Source of the DNA: Mytilisepta virgata
Lineage: Eukaryota; Mollusca; Bivalvia; Mytilida; Mytilidae
DNA: 64,000 nt
Direction of reading: 5' to 3'
NCBI GenBank assembly: GCA_028015205.1
Contig: CM051517.1
Coordinates: 55,923,455 to 55,987,454, forward strand
A program made the translations under genes and the position numbers. The first letter of the stretch is position 1; every line of letters begins with the position of its first letter. Shown in pieces: positions 1 through 12,328 of the stretch. The notes under the pieces were generated by a model. The model saw nothing but the letters and a program-made list of their open reading frames with translations, was not told the DNA's origin and ran no database searches.

Positions 1-1080
1 AATCTGCTATTAAAAATCCATTCAAACCAATTAATCACAATATTTAACAATTAATAAACTTCTACCAACTTACACACAAACATACTTTACAACAGATTTT
101 TACATTTCAGTCATAATGGTAAGATATTATACATTAATTAACCCTTGAACTTTTTAATTTTCAATATCAAATCTATCTTTCACTTATAATTTCACCATAA
201 AAACCTAAAATTTCTCTACAACCTCTGATTTAACCAACTATCTACTTTGAAAAAACACAGAATCTGTTTCATATATGTAAATATATATTATAAAAAAGTG
301 TTATGAACATAACTTTTCAGAATTAAATTAAACTTTCACAAACTGGAAAAACAAAAATATTAACAGCAGGAAGAAAAACTACACATCTGTCTAAACACAC
401 ACACACATTCATTAATAACACTGTCATCTTCATTGTCTGAAAATACACAATTTACTTGTACGAGCCTTAGGAACAGGTAGAAATGCGAAATTTACCTGGT
501 TCCCTGCAAGAATTAATAAAATGTATACTTTCCGACAATATACCTATAGTTTTTATCCCTCAGCGATAAATTATCTTTTATTTGCAGAAGTCATGAGAAT
601 GGCACGTTTCTAGTCTATTCAAAGGAGGCAATTTTTGGCACGTAATATGATGTCATTAATACTGTGAACCAGAACACAATACAAACATTCATTGCAAGTG
701 GAGACAAGGGTACCAGATTATATTATGAGCAACTATTATCTGGAAACCTCAGTTCATGTAGTGACTTTTACATAATTTTATATAGCTTTATCAACTTACC
801 TTGATGGAATTAGTCAATTATAAAAACTTAATTGTGTTCAGACACATCTCCTTGGAGAAACAATCAGAAAAGAAATGATAACAGTATTGAAACCCAGGAA
901 GAAACAAGATTTTTACAGAGTACAGACTACGGGGTACTTTGATGTCTAGCTGCTGTTCTTAAAGGGAGTCTTCCAAAACCATTGATGTCTAAATTAAACT
1001 AGAAAATGCGTCTATAAGACACAGAAGCCCCAACCTAAAAACAATATAGGTTTTGTAATACTGACCTAAATAGGAAAAAA

Positions 1081-1531
1081 ATGGACCTAAACAAACCTTA
1101 AACAAAGTCATTCCACCATGAAATTTAGATCAATGTGACCAAAATATTGCTGAATTGTGTAGTGCTATACAAGAGGACTGTGGTGGTGAAAAATCATTGA
1201 TATATAACCACAAGATTCTGATTAACTGTAGTAAAATTAAACCAAAGTCACTGAAGCATGAAATGTAGCTCATAGCAACCCAAGTGTTGCTAAACTGCAT
1301 TGTACTATATAAGAGGACTGTATTGGTGAAATATCATTGATATATTACTATAGGTTTCTGAGAAATGAACCTAAACGCAAAACTTAACCAAAGTCACTGA
1401 AGCATGAAATATAGGTCATAGCGACCCAAGTGTTGCTGAACTGCATTGTACTATACAAGAGGACTGTAGTGGTGAAATATCATTGATATACTACTGTAGG
1501 TTTCTGAGAAATGAACCTAAACACAAAACAT
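1081..1531. repeat. Tandem repeat, about 3 units of about 141-146 bp
   Basis: The phrase AAAGTCACTGAAGCATGAAA followed by GACCCAAGTGTTGCTGAACT and AAGAGGACTGT.GTGGTGAAA recurs from about 1102, 1242 and 1388. The last two units are very similar; the first is diverged. It is a minisatellite of unknown origin. Confidence 0.75.
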
Positions 1532-2189
1532 TCGTGGCGGGACATTAAGATAGCATTACCTCATAATTATTATAGTAGAACCTTTCAGTTAAGAATATGA
1601 AGGTGTAATAATACGCTTCAGAGATAAACGATACATATTGCGATATTTGGCAAGATAAATAATCTGTAATGTAAAAAAAAAGGTCCCTCCAGTTGAACTT
1701 CCATTTTTTGTGAAGGTTCCATGTGTACTTGAAAATTTGTTTATGTAGATATGCATGAGGCTTTCACAAATTATTTTGGGAGAAGTAAAATGTGATAGCA
1801 CAATTTTTTCATCAGATAACTGCATAATTTATTAATTTTACATGAAAAATAAATCAGTAATTTTGAAATTATATTCACATACATGTATGTTTAAAAATAA
1901 ACCTCATAGGACTCTATCGTTCATAAAGCAAGTGGCCGCCATGTACCATGTATCAAACTGTGACAGAAAATACTGCGCTTTGGTATTCTACATTGAATGG
2001 TTATGTCTCTACAAATATTGTTACTATTTTTGTTTTGATTCTATTTGGACCTAAGAAATTTCCAATGTAAAAGGAAGATAACTCTTCTTGGAAAAATCAA
2101 AGAAATGTTTAAAAAAACAGGTTGCCCTAGTAATTTCACATTTTTATTATTGCTTTTATTTTTGAAGTCAGAATCATATTTTGAGTTTA

Positions 2190-2260
2190 CAAATGTAACC
2201 TGTACATATAAATGTACACTGAACAAATGTAACCTGTACATATAAATGTACACTGAACAA
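2190..2260. repeat. Tandem duplication of about 34 bp
   Basis: The unit AATGTAACCTGTACATATAA followed by ATGTACACTGAAC occurs twice in succession. Each unit contains a small palindrome around TGTACA. Two copies only. Confidence 0.85.
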
Positions 2261-2788
2261 AAAAATCTTTTTATGCCAGCATTTATATTTTTAAAATAGA
2301 AAATTGCATAACATGAACTGACATTTCCATAGTTAGTTCAAAGTTATTTCATCCTAGTAGGCTTCCGTGCAAGCAGTCATATCAATATTCAAATTCTGAA
2401 CCTGAATTATTATGGTCCCTTTCTGCTTTAAATGTCTGAACAGTTGAAAATTATAAGAATTGATGGGTCTGAATTTTCTTTTTTATTCCTGTGGTTGTGA
2501 AATTTTCTGAATTGGTACCTTGTCACTAAGTTTACATTTATGAACAATTTTACCAAATCTGATTCAACCATTGACAAATATGATTTTCTGTGTAATATGC
2601 TCTAGCTGTCCTGAAATTATGATTATTCAAAAATGTTGGCATTGCAATAAAACAATAGTTGAACATCATACTGTAAATATTGATTGTTATCAATTATAAA
2701 TATTATTTCTGTCTCATTTTACATCCTAAGATCAGACTGTACATATTAAATAGCTTATGAACATTTTTACCAAGTCAGCTACAGACTA

Positions 2789-2887
2789 TTCACCTCTAAT
2801 TTTTCCTGTAGGTTTCTACACAAATTAACTCATTAAATTATTGTGAATTTGCACAGAAACCAACAAGAAAAGTTAAAGGTGGTGAAT
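2789..2887. repeat. Imperfect long hairpin (about 40-nt arms)
   Basis: ATTCACC..TTTTTCCTGTAGGTTTCT on the left pairs with AGAAACCAACAAGAAAAGTT..GGTGAAT on the right, around an ACTCATTAAATTATTGTG loop. It may be a foldback element or a structured part of the XPO7 3' UTR. Confidence 0.6.
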
Positions 2888-5663
2888 AATTATGTCCACC
2901 AACTGTAATTTTGCACAGTCTGTATATTATCAATAGAGTGTGTTTCATAACTTTTCCTCACTTTTTTGTAATACCCAAGAGTTTTAGTAGTTTTGTGGAA
3001 GTAAAATTATAACAATGAAAAAATGCACTTGAGCCCATTTCTCACATCCTAAACTATGTACATACACCCATACAACTTTCATAATAAAATATTCCAACAG
3101 TAGCACTTTGAAAATTAGCACTTAATACCATCATAAATCCCCAACCCTGCACCAATCTTTGTGTACATAACTGCAAAAAATAATAATAGTAAATTCCAGC
3201 ACCAATTACCGATTTATTTCCTATATACCTTTTTTTACCCTTAAATATCAATAAATATCCTTATTAGGAAAGGAAAAATATAGAAAAATAAGGATTTCAG
3301 AAAGTATTCCCCTTCACCTTAACCCATTTATAAATTTTCCACCAAAAATATCTATTGAATCATATTTAGTAAAAGTATGCCTAAAAGACAGTCTCAATGT
3401 ATTTTAAAAATAAACAAAATTTATCATATCCCGATGTCATACACATGCCTGCTTATCTCTCCCCTGCATAACAACTGATACTGTCAAATGCAAGAATATG
3501 ATTCACTGAAATAATATCTCCTTGCTGTATTTATTAATTCTACTTAAATAAAAATTAGTATAGCTGCAAAATCCACCCTGGACTAATTTTCAATCTCTTT
3601 CATAGCCAATAAACGTTCGGGACAAATTGTATTGTACCTAAATGGCATAATACAGACATCGATCCGAAAATATTTCTTTAAATCACATTCCCCAAATTTT
3701 TATATTACTCTGCATATTGTAAAAAGTTGACAATAACCAATTGTTATGAATAAGAGAAAAAAGTTGCCATGATACAAGTAGTGTCACAAATTCATGTAAA
3801 GAATGAAAAACAATTTAAAAATTAAACTACTAGGTACACAAATATCGTGAACTACTGACCTCATTCTTCATTAAGTAGATAAGCCTTTTCAAATTTAGAT
3901 TGAAAATTCTCTTGCAACACACGTATCGTCCTCAAATACATGTATCATATGCAAAAAAATTGTCAGATTTCACCAATTAGCTTATTTCATAAGATTATGG
4001 TTAGGTTTTGAAACAAAAATTCTGATTTCATGAACAAGAAGTGGTAAAAACAACAGGAATTGCTTCTTTTCAGCATAAATATCTGAGGGAAAGAAAACAA
4101 AACCAAAAATTTAGCGATAATAAAAATGTTCCCCGAAGTTTATTATTAGTTTACAAGTTGTTGTAACATATTGTTTAATCAAATCACAAAAATATCATAT
4201 GTACATGTACATTATTTCTTCTTGTAGAGAAATGAAAATACGGTGGGTTTTGGTAAAAAAAAAAAAAAAAAAGAATAAAAAAATTACGACGTTTTATTCT
4301 GGAGATGGGCCTATATAAATGTTGGATACACAATGGTCCCATCTAAAAATTGGTTATTTCATGTAAACATAATACCAGACCTGATTTTGATAACTGTGTT
4401 CATTGCGGAATGAGATTATTTCAGAAGCCATTTTACTACATACAATAAAGGAAACTTAATGGACAAATCTTCCAAAAGTGGATATCAGCTTTAAAGAGGA
4501 TGAAACTCAGATCCTGACAATTCCAACAGTTAGATGAGAACGTATTCAATAAGCCACTTTTATTAAATTTCAGGCAGTATAAAGTAAAATATTATAGATT
4601 AGAATTTTCCATAGATTACTAAACTTAATGGTCAGATTCGATCTTCAGAATGCTCATTAAAACGTTTAGATTAAACTTTTGAGGGAATCAAAGAACCTGT
4701 TAAATCTGGCATTCCAACATCATGCATTTACATGCATAAGAAAATACAAATAAAATCCTGCATAGATGCCTATGTGTGAACCAACTTACATATTGCATTT
4801 GCAGAAATTTAATATTGATGCCTTATTTAGTCAAGGCATTCGTATAGATTTAACTTGCATTGAAAAAATATTTTTTTCATTGATATTTGTATTATCAGTT
4901 GAATTTCTTATAAAATTTCATTGAATTCTTCAGATTTATATGCAAACCTTAAGACAATTACATTTCATTATGAATTTCAATATGCAGATATGAATGCCAT
5001 TTTTTTTTATTTTTGAAAATAAATGAAATGAAGATGATGGAACAGCTATGATTTCTGCAAATTCTCCAACACTGACATTCAATCATACGATTGTAAATTT
5101 GAGTTATCCCCCTTTCCTAACACTTGCTATTCTGTTATAAATTTTAATGAGTTCTGTCCATTTCTAACAGTTTTTGTAGTTTATTATATTCAATTTTCTA
5201 CCTCTCAAGACAAACATCTAAACTCTGAAAACTATAGATGGATTTATTGTATGCACCCTCCAGGTATTCCCAACCTTGCATCTTGTATGATCAATGTTTA
5301 GAAATGTACTGTCATTATTTTTTGCTGTCTGGATAAATTTCACAGCTCAAAGTATTTATTTGTAAACCATCTTTTTTTAAGCTTTTTTTAATCAGTACTA
5401 TTTCTGCACAGCTCCAGTCTTTTGAAACATTGAACAGCAATCTTTTTCACAGAAATTCTGTGAAACCTACATCTCTCCTATCAATCATGTTTGACAAAGA
5501 AATCAAGTGCTACAAAGATCTTGAACTTAAGAATAAATCTCTGAGCAACTAAACTGAAGACACTATTCAACAAAGTATCACAATAATTGTTTAAAATGGC
5601 TTTGATCTTGACATGAGTTGTCTCCCTTACACAACAGCATGAACACATTAATCACAGATTGTA

Positions 5664-8600
5664 TTATCCACAATTCATCATGTCTAACGAAGGAGACGGT
5701 GATGGACTAGACCCTCCTGGGGCCTTTAAAGAGTCATTTACATCTCGTCTGAACATGGATAAATTCTGTGTAAACCTACAAACATAAATAACGATAGTGA
5801 ACATTGGCAATCTGATGAAATTCATAACTGTTAGATTATGATAAGCAATGGTGGGTTTTAATTGAAACATATAGTTGCTTATCTTGAAAGTTAAAATTAT
5901 AAATTTGAAAAAAGACTTTTTTCTCATACATGTACAAATATTTTTTATATTTTGCATTTTTTAAAATACATGTAGATAATTAAAAACTAATAAAAAGTGG
6001 ATGGACACATCTTCAGGATTAATTTGAAATAGAGAACATCAAAGATACATACATGTAATTACCCATGCAAATAACATTAAAGATAACATTTCATTTTGCC
6101 TGGTAAATCAGAATTAATACTTTCAGAAAACGAAGTTTGCGGTTTGGCCTGTTGCTACTTGTTGGAAGACACAGAACCCAAAATTGTAACAATTTTTTTT
6201 ATGTGATCAAAACTGTTGGATGTCGTCTCATCACTGACCCCAAATCCTAACTTAATCAAGTTAAATTTTACTGGAAAAAATATTTCAGTGAAATAAGCAT
6301 ATATTTTTTTCACATAGATGCCAACCCATTTTTTGTCATGTCAGTAAAAACAATCCGAGTTGTCAGTAATTTGCAACTTTTTTCAGTAATCATAATTATT
6401 CATAGAATATCATTGTGTACATCAATATATTCGGAATCTTACAAAAACCAAATAGTTCTATAAAGCAAATTATCCTGAGACATCCGGAAAGTATTTAAAA
6501 ATCAAACTTTATATTGCGCTTTATCTTTACACGATAATAACCTGTAATGAAAGATAAAAATCTAAACCAGGAACGGTTTTGCACTGGTAATGAATAGAAA
6601 TCCGTAATGATAGACTATTAACTGTAACACCCTAATTTTGACCTGAAATTCGTAACAATAATGCAAAAATCGTAATGGTTGGCATCTATGCATATTAGTG
6701 TTTTAAGTTTACTAGGAAATTAGCCAATCATGTTTTTTCCAAATCTTTTTCTCAATATATGCACAAGATATTCATAAAACTCTTAGAGAGCAATTTATAA
6801 CTCACCTATCTCTATTTTTTGATAACAATGATCTATCGATCCCATTCATTAGGTTTTCAAAACACATTGCCATACTTTGTTGCTTATCGCTGGGTTGACT
6901 GGAAATAATATTGTCTCGTAATTTGTTGAAATACTACAAAACAAAAATCAGACGTTAGTCAGCAATCTAAACAAATTATTACATTAATTATAAAGGATTA
7001 TTGGTCAACTCATTCATGCACATAATTCTACTGCAGGCATCAAATTTTTAATACAATAATTTCTATTTACATGTTCCACCTTATTTTAAAAAAGATATTT
7101 TATGAGCAGAAGTGCAGAAATTTCCAAAGCCTAGAAACAGAAAATCTCGATGTTTTGTTCAGAATATACTTTTACAAAAAATGACCAAAATCAAGAATAT
7201 TTTCGAAAAATTGTGACCCATGATATTCTTATTAAATTATGGAAACCAAATTATACCTTTATCAAGATAATTATCTAGCCTTTCAACCTAAACTTCTTAT
7301 AATTAGGCTTTGTTTATTCAATACAAACTTACATCTTCATTAAGTAATATAAGACCTAGTAATGGACGTGACATGGACCACTGATTCCTACAATCCTCAA
7401 ACATGATGATATTTAATACTGTAGACAACATCTGAAAGACAAAAAAAAATTGTATCATACATTTCGATACGATTAATTGCCATGTAAATAGCAAATACCT
7501 CATTGGTCTTGCAGTAAGGTTTTCAATTTAGAATATTGTCGAAAACCTGACATCAAATTTCAACATAAAGTGGCTCAATGTTGGATATCTTACAGGGACT
7601 TTCAATACTTAATATGTTCATGTAAAAGTGTTGTTTACTTGTTTTTTCAACTGTTGCAGTACTGGACAGGCTAGCTTCTTATGTACATTGTAACTTAACC
7701 CTTTCTTAACCCTCTTCTTTTGTAACTTGGCCCTACATCCTTCTTTTATCTTAATGTAATGTACAGAATGACAAAGATTTTTTGTGAATACAGCGACAAA
7801 ATGAAAAACTATTTAATGATTCTAGCTCATAGATAGCACCATCAAACTGCAGTAAGTTGAAAACCAAACTGTCTTGAGATAAGGAACAGCAATTTCAACT
7901 AGATTATCAAGGCCATGTCACTAAGACACATCAGTACAACTTTGAGTTAACCAGTTTAGCTCTTAATCCTGTGTGTCCCTGCTTTAAGTGGTAGGAGCTT
8001 GACTTGGACTCAAACTTAATTACCAAGGGATATTTCAAATGAAAATTATATAAATTTATTTGTACTTTACCTGTTGCAGAATGTCAGGATGTAACTCTAA
8101 AATTCTGAGGAATGCTTCGCTATCACGGACTGAACCAGGAGAATTCTTTTTCTTCTTACTGGTCAATCGTTTAAATAAGTAGGTTATGACTGTATCTAAT
8201 GTGGCACAGCACCCTGTACATACCATGGTATCTGTAAAGTACAAATTATTAAGGAAACAAATATAATGGAACCCTTCATTATTTGTTCTTTTTTTCCTAC
8301 TTAAGCTTTTACAAAATATTTAGAATTGTATAAATTGAATAACAAATTCTCTTATATAACAACATAAATCATCAAATGAATTTTTTTTATGAAAAACATT
8401 ATCTGAATACATATACAGTGGAACCTCTGTAAAGCAAACAGCTATCGGACCGTAAAAATTGGCCGGTTTTCGGAGGTGCCGGTGTTCAGAGGTTCCGGAT
8501 TTTACTGAAATCCGATTGGAAGTAAATAAATTGAAATAACTAAATACATAATTACTACATTTGCATGGTTTTTTCTTTAAATGTTACTAAATCGTAGTCT

Positions 8601-11600
8601 TTTAGGTCCGATGTTATTTTTTGGTAGAAACAGAAGTTAAATGGAGTTTTTCCAGTACATACCAACGAGGCTTTGTTTTAAATACGCTTCTTAATGAAGA
8701 GAATGAAAGTTCGGCCGGTATTTAGAGGTGTATTTGACAGGAATATATATGTTTAGGACTGCAAATAATCTCCGGTATTCGGAATTCAGAGTGGCCCGTT
8801 TTTGGAGGATTTTTTTACTTGAAAATATAGGCGAGAATTCCGTATCATAATAAAACGTTTGCTTGGGGTGGAATCCAGTTTTCAGAGGGGCCGGTTTGGG
8901 GGAGTTCCACTGTATGATGTATCGTTCAAGCTAGATATAATTGCATCATAACAACTTACCTAATGCAGTTAATCCTTCTGATATTGTAGACAATATATAC
9001 AGAAACACCTGAGGTTCTAAGTTGCTAATGAAGGACATGTGGTCATTGGCTAAACATTCTAATAAACCATAATAATTCTGACTAAGTTTTGGATAATCCT
9101 AAAAAATAAAACCAGAAATGAGATGTCAAATTCACTAAGTTGTCCTTCTTCACTGTGTGGGGAACCTGCTTGCTATACATGGATAAAATAATATCTGGAT
9201 GTTTTCTGTTGGAAAATTTGTTTACAAATCTATCACAATAGTTGACTTAAAATCCATTTCAAAATTAAATGTAGACTCAAAATCAGTCTCTATATATTTT
9301 TAAATGATTGTTGATTAAAGATACTGTAATTTCATAGCCTTATAACTACAGAAAGACTGAAGACAATATTTTCTTGTTCTGACATTTTAAGAAACAAATG
9401 TTCTTGTCACATCTGATTTGGTACAGTTTAAAACCTAAAATCTCTTCTGCAATGCAATGAAATGTCATGTGATTGCGGAACTTAGTTACCTAGCTCTACT
9501 GTGCCCAAGAGATTCTATGTAGCAAGATGAAAAAAACTGAATATTTGTAAAACCATTTTCATTGCTTTCTTTGAAATATGCATGTTAAATTAATATTAGA
9601 CTATTTCATGAAATCTGTTTTTAATTTAAGCTGCAGTAAAACCTATAATGCAAGAAGGAACATATATTTACCATTAAATCTCTTTGAGACACGGACAGCA
9701 GTAATTTTACAAACATATTTAAAACATCATCTAATGCATCATCACCATACAGTCTGAACACACCAAAATTAACATAGTTCCCACATAAAGCTGCCTTTAA
9801 CATTGAAAAACATATAGAAATTCCTTTCAATCTGACTTTGTTAAGGTGAATAAACTTTAAATCTCTACACAATGGTTTTCTCGTGCCGAAAAAATTAAAA
9901 ATGAAATATTACTCCACAGATTTAGAACTACCATCTGGTTTTACCAATAATTCTAGCTTTCTTCTTTGGTTTTTTCCCCCTTTTTGTCTATTTTTGTCAA
10001 TTTTCATAAACTTCTCTTCTTCATCTTATATTTCTGAGGCATCTTTTTATCAATGAATTCAAAGACCAATAAAGAAACCCAATTTTTTAAAATTTATAAA
10101 CTATGGTACCTCATAGACATACTGTGCCTTTTTGAGCAATCCTGCACCAAGTATTTGTTTACTCTCCTTTTGATCATCACATTATTCAACTAACTTCTTT
10201 AATTAATTTGCAAATCCGTATTTCCTTAAAATCAAAAAGTTCAATCTCAATTGTCCAGAAAAATGACTTTTCCGATTCTTGAATTCATTATAATGCCCTC
10301 ATCCCCCCTGCAGAATTATTGTAATAAACACATTTCTACATAAATCACCAGCCAAATTATTTTCTTATTATCAACAAGGAAATTATAAAAAATATATAAA
10401 TTTTAGAAATCAGTGATTGATGTAAGGATACTTCATTGAATATATTTGGTCCTTTGGAACATCACCAATAGAAAGAACTCTAGAACCTGTAAAACAAAAA
10501 TATCATTATTTCATTGTAAAACATTTTTATTAGTAAACTGAGTTACATTAGCCATAATCGTGTAAAAAACACCAGTGATTTCAGATTCTGACAACCCTTC
10601 AAACATATTGTTGCCGTGTTCCAGGTCATTTTGCACATGCATAATGGGTTGAACATCTTCCTGTATATAAACCAAAGTGTTCGATTTAATCATTTGTTTT
10701 GTTCAAACAATAATTTGAAGAAATCCGCAACTGTACTCTTATCACAGCTTTTAATCTACATCTATGTGCCCAGTCACACATGATCACCATCCCAACATGC
10801 AACATCATGATCTTGGTGGAATTGATCAACACTAGAAATTAAATATTACTTGATCTTGATGACCTGATTGGTGGAATCCTCCGGCGGTTGAATGCACAGG
10901 AGAGTAAATCTCAATAAGGGGTGCAAGATGACCTAATAAATTTCCTATGTCATGTTATGATGAACAATCAGTGTATATATTTCATCCTTTACATGTGTAT
11001 TGATAATGAGAGTTTTAACAACTACCCTTTGTCTTTAGACAATCCATTGAATGTTCAGGTGATCAAAGTTTTATTTATTATCTTTCTCACAAAGAAATAT
11101 AATTGATAGCTGAAATATTGTTTTACATGTATATAAATTTCAAATTCAACCTACCATAACTAACTATCATTTTACTAACTTCTTTAAACAGTAAATAACC
11201 ATTTGGAGATGATACATCAAAGATTAATCTCTGTGACCTAAAATGGAAGAAAACTTTCTAATTTGATAAGAAATTAGTTGTCAAATTGATAACAAATTTA
11301 CCTTCACCATTTTTTGTTCCTTCATAACTACCTATCATACACCACCAAACTACATGTAAGAACCAGGGTTTTTTTCCACTGGACAAAACACAAGACAGGG
11401 AATATGACCACTTATAACCATGTTATACAAGGTGGATGCAATCTTATCATTCCAGTAAACAACAACATAAAATTTGCTTTTTAGAACAACCTTCTGTAAG
11501 TTTCATGCATTTAATCTGTTAAACAATTTCAAAAATAACATATTTAATCCTATTATTAATACGATGCTACTTTCCGTTGCCTTTTGTTTAATTGCATACT

Positions 11601-12328
11601 TTCGCCTGAATCTATATTTCACCTAAGAATAGAATTATTAAAGTGCAAAAACACTCCTTAAAAAACTCCAATAAATTAAATCCTAAAAATTTTTTTGGCA
11701 ACACCAAACTAAAACTTGCATCCTTGGATGACATCCATATGTTAACAACTTTAAACATCATGTACTGTACCTGCTTTGAGCAAACTCTGTGACAAGTTTT
11801 AATATAGGCGTAGTAACGGCTGGCTGTGGATACCATAACTCTATGGCTCGATGCAAGACAGGAGTATATGCTGGATATCTGTACTAAGTTAAGGAGAGCT
11901 TCACAACAACATTAACTGTCAATTTATAAATTCAGATTTTAGTGGTTTGGTTTATTGGAGTTTTACAACATTTTGAGGACAATTCTTTATGTATATTGTT
12001 TTAGCTTGAAGTCATCAGACATTTCTCCCATCTATGTTTCACTGTATACACATGCATAAACTTCCATGATTGTGAAAGCAAAATTGATAATCAGAGATTT
12101 TTAAAATATTGTTCATTCAAAGCTAATATTAAAGCAATTATGGTTTAAATCATATGGCAAACAAAAATTTTGATATTGCCTTGGCAAGGGTAAACGGGTC
12201 AACTTTTCTGCTGTAAGTTGAAATAAAAACAAAGGATACATCCAGTCAAATAACATCATATAACTTGTTTTTGTGTTGAAAGCAAATGCTAAACCTCTCA
12301 AATCTCTGGCCAGGCCAACTAAGGATCG
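5664..12328 (-). CDS. XPO7: XPO7 exons 21-30 (residues 725-1101) with coordinates
   Basis: Exons: 21, 12328-12240; 22, 11878-11771; 23, 11237-11155; 24, 10486-10432; 25, 9831-9672; 26, 9098-8960; 27, 8231-8071; 28, 7431-7333; 29, 6933-6806; 30, 5775-5664 including TAA. Exon 21 ends TGG AT before a GTATCC donor and exon 22 adds A, giving Trp-Ile-Tyr-Pro as in vertebrates. Exon 24 ends AA before another GTATCC donor and exon 25 supplies the third base, giving MKLKGIS. Exon 27 carries a basic KKKK stretch followed by a Pro/Ser loop where the vertebrate protein is also basic. The final exon encodes [17 protein letters not shown] followed by a Gly-Ser-Pro tail (three SP dipeptides) that the vertebrate protein lacks. 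Confidence 0.95.

Larger units (their letters stand above)
1..5663. other. No gene; XPO7 3' flank, probably including its 3' UTR
   Basis: I found no exon on either strand. The stretch directly below the XPO7 stop is AT-rich with many TTTATT (minus-strand AATAAA) motifs, so the poly(A) site cannot be chosen by eye. It holds the tandem repeats at 1081-1531 and 2190-2260, an imperfect hairpin at 2789-2887 and a poly(A) run near 4256. The remaining open frames have no recognisable content. Confidence 0.6.
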
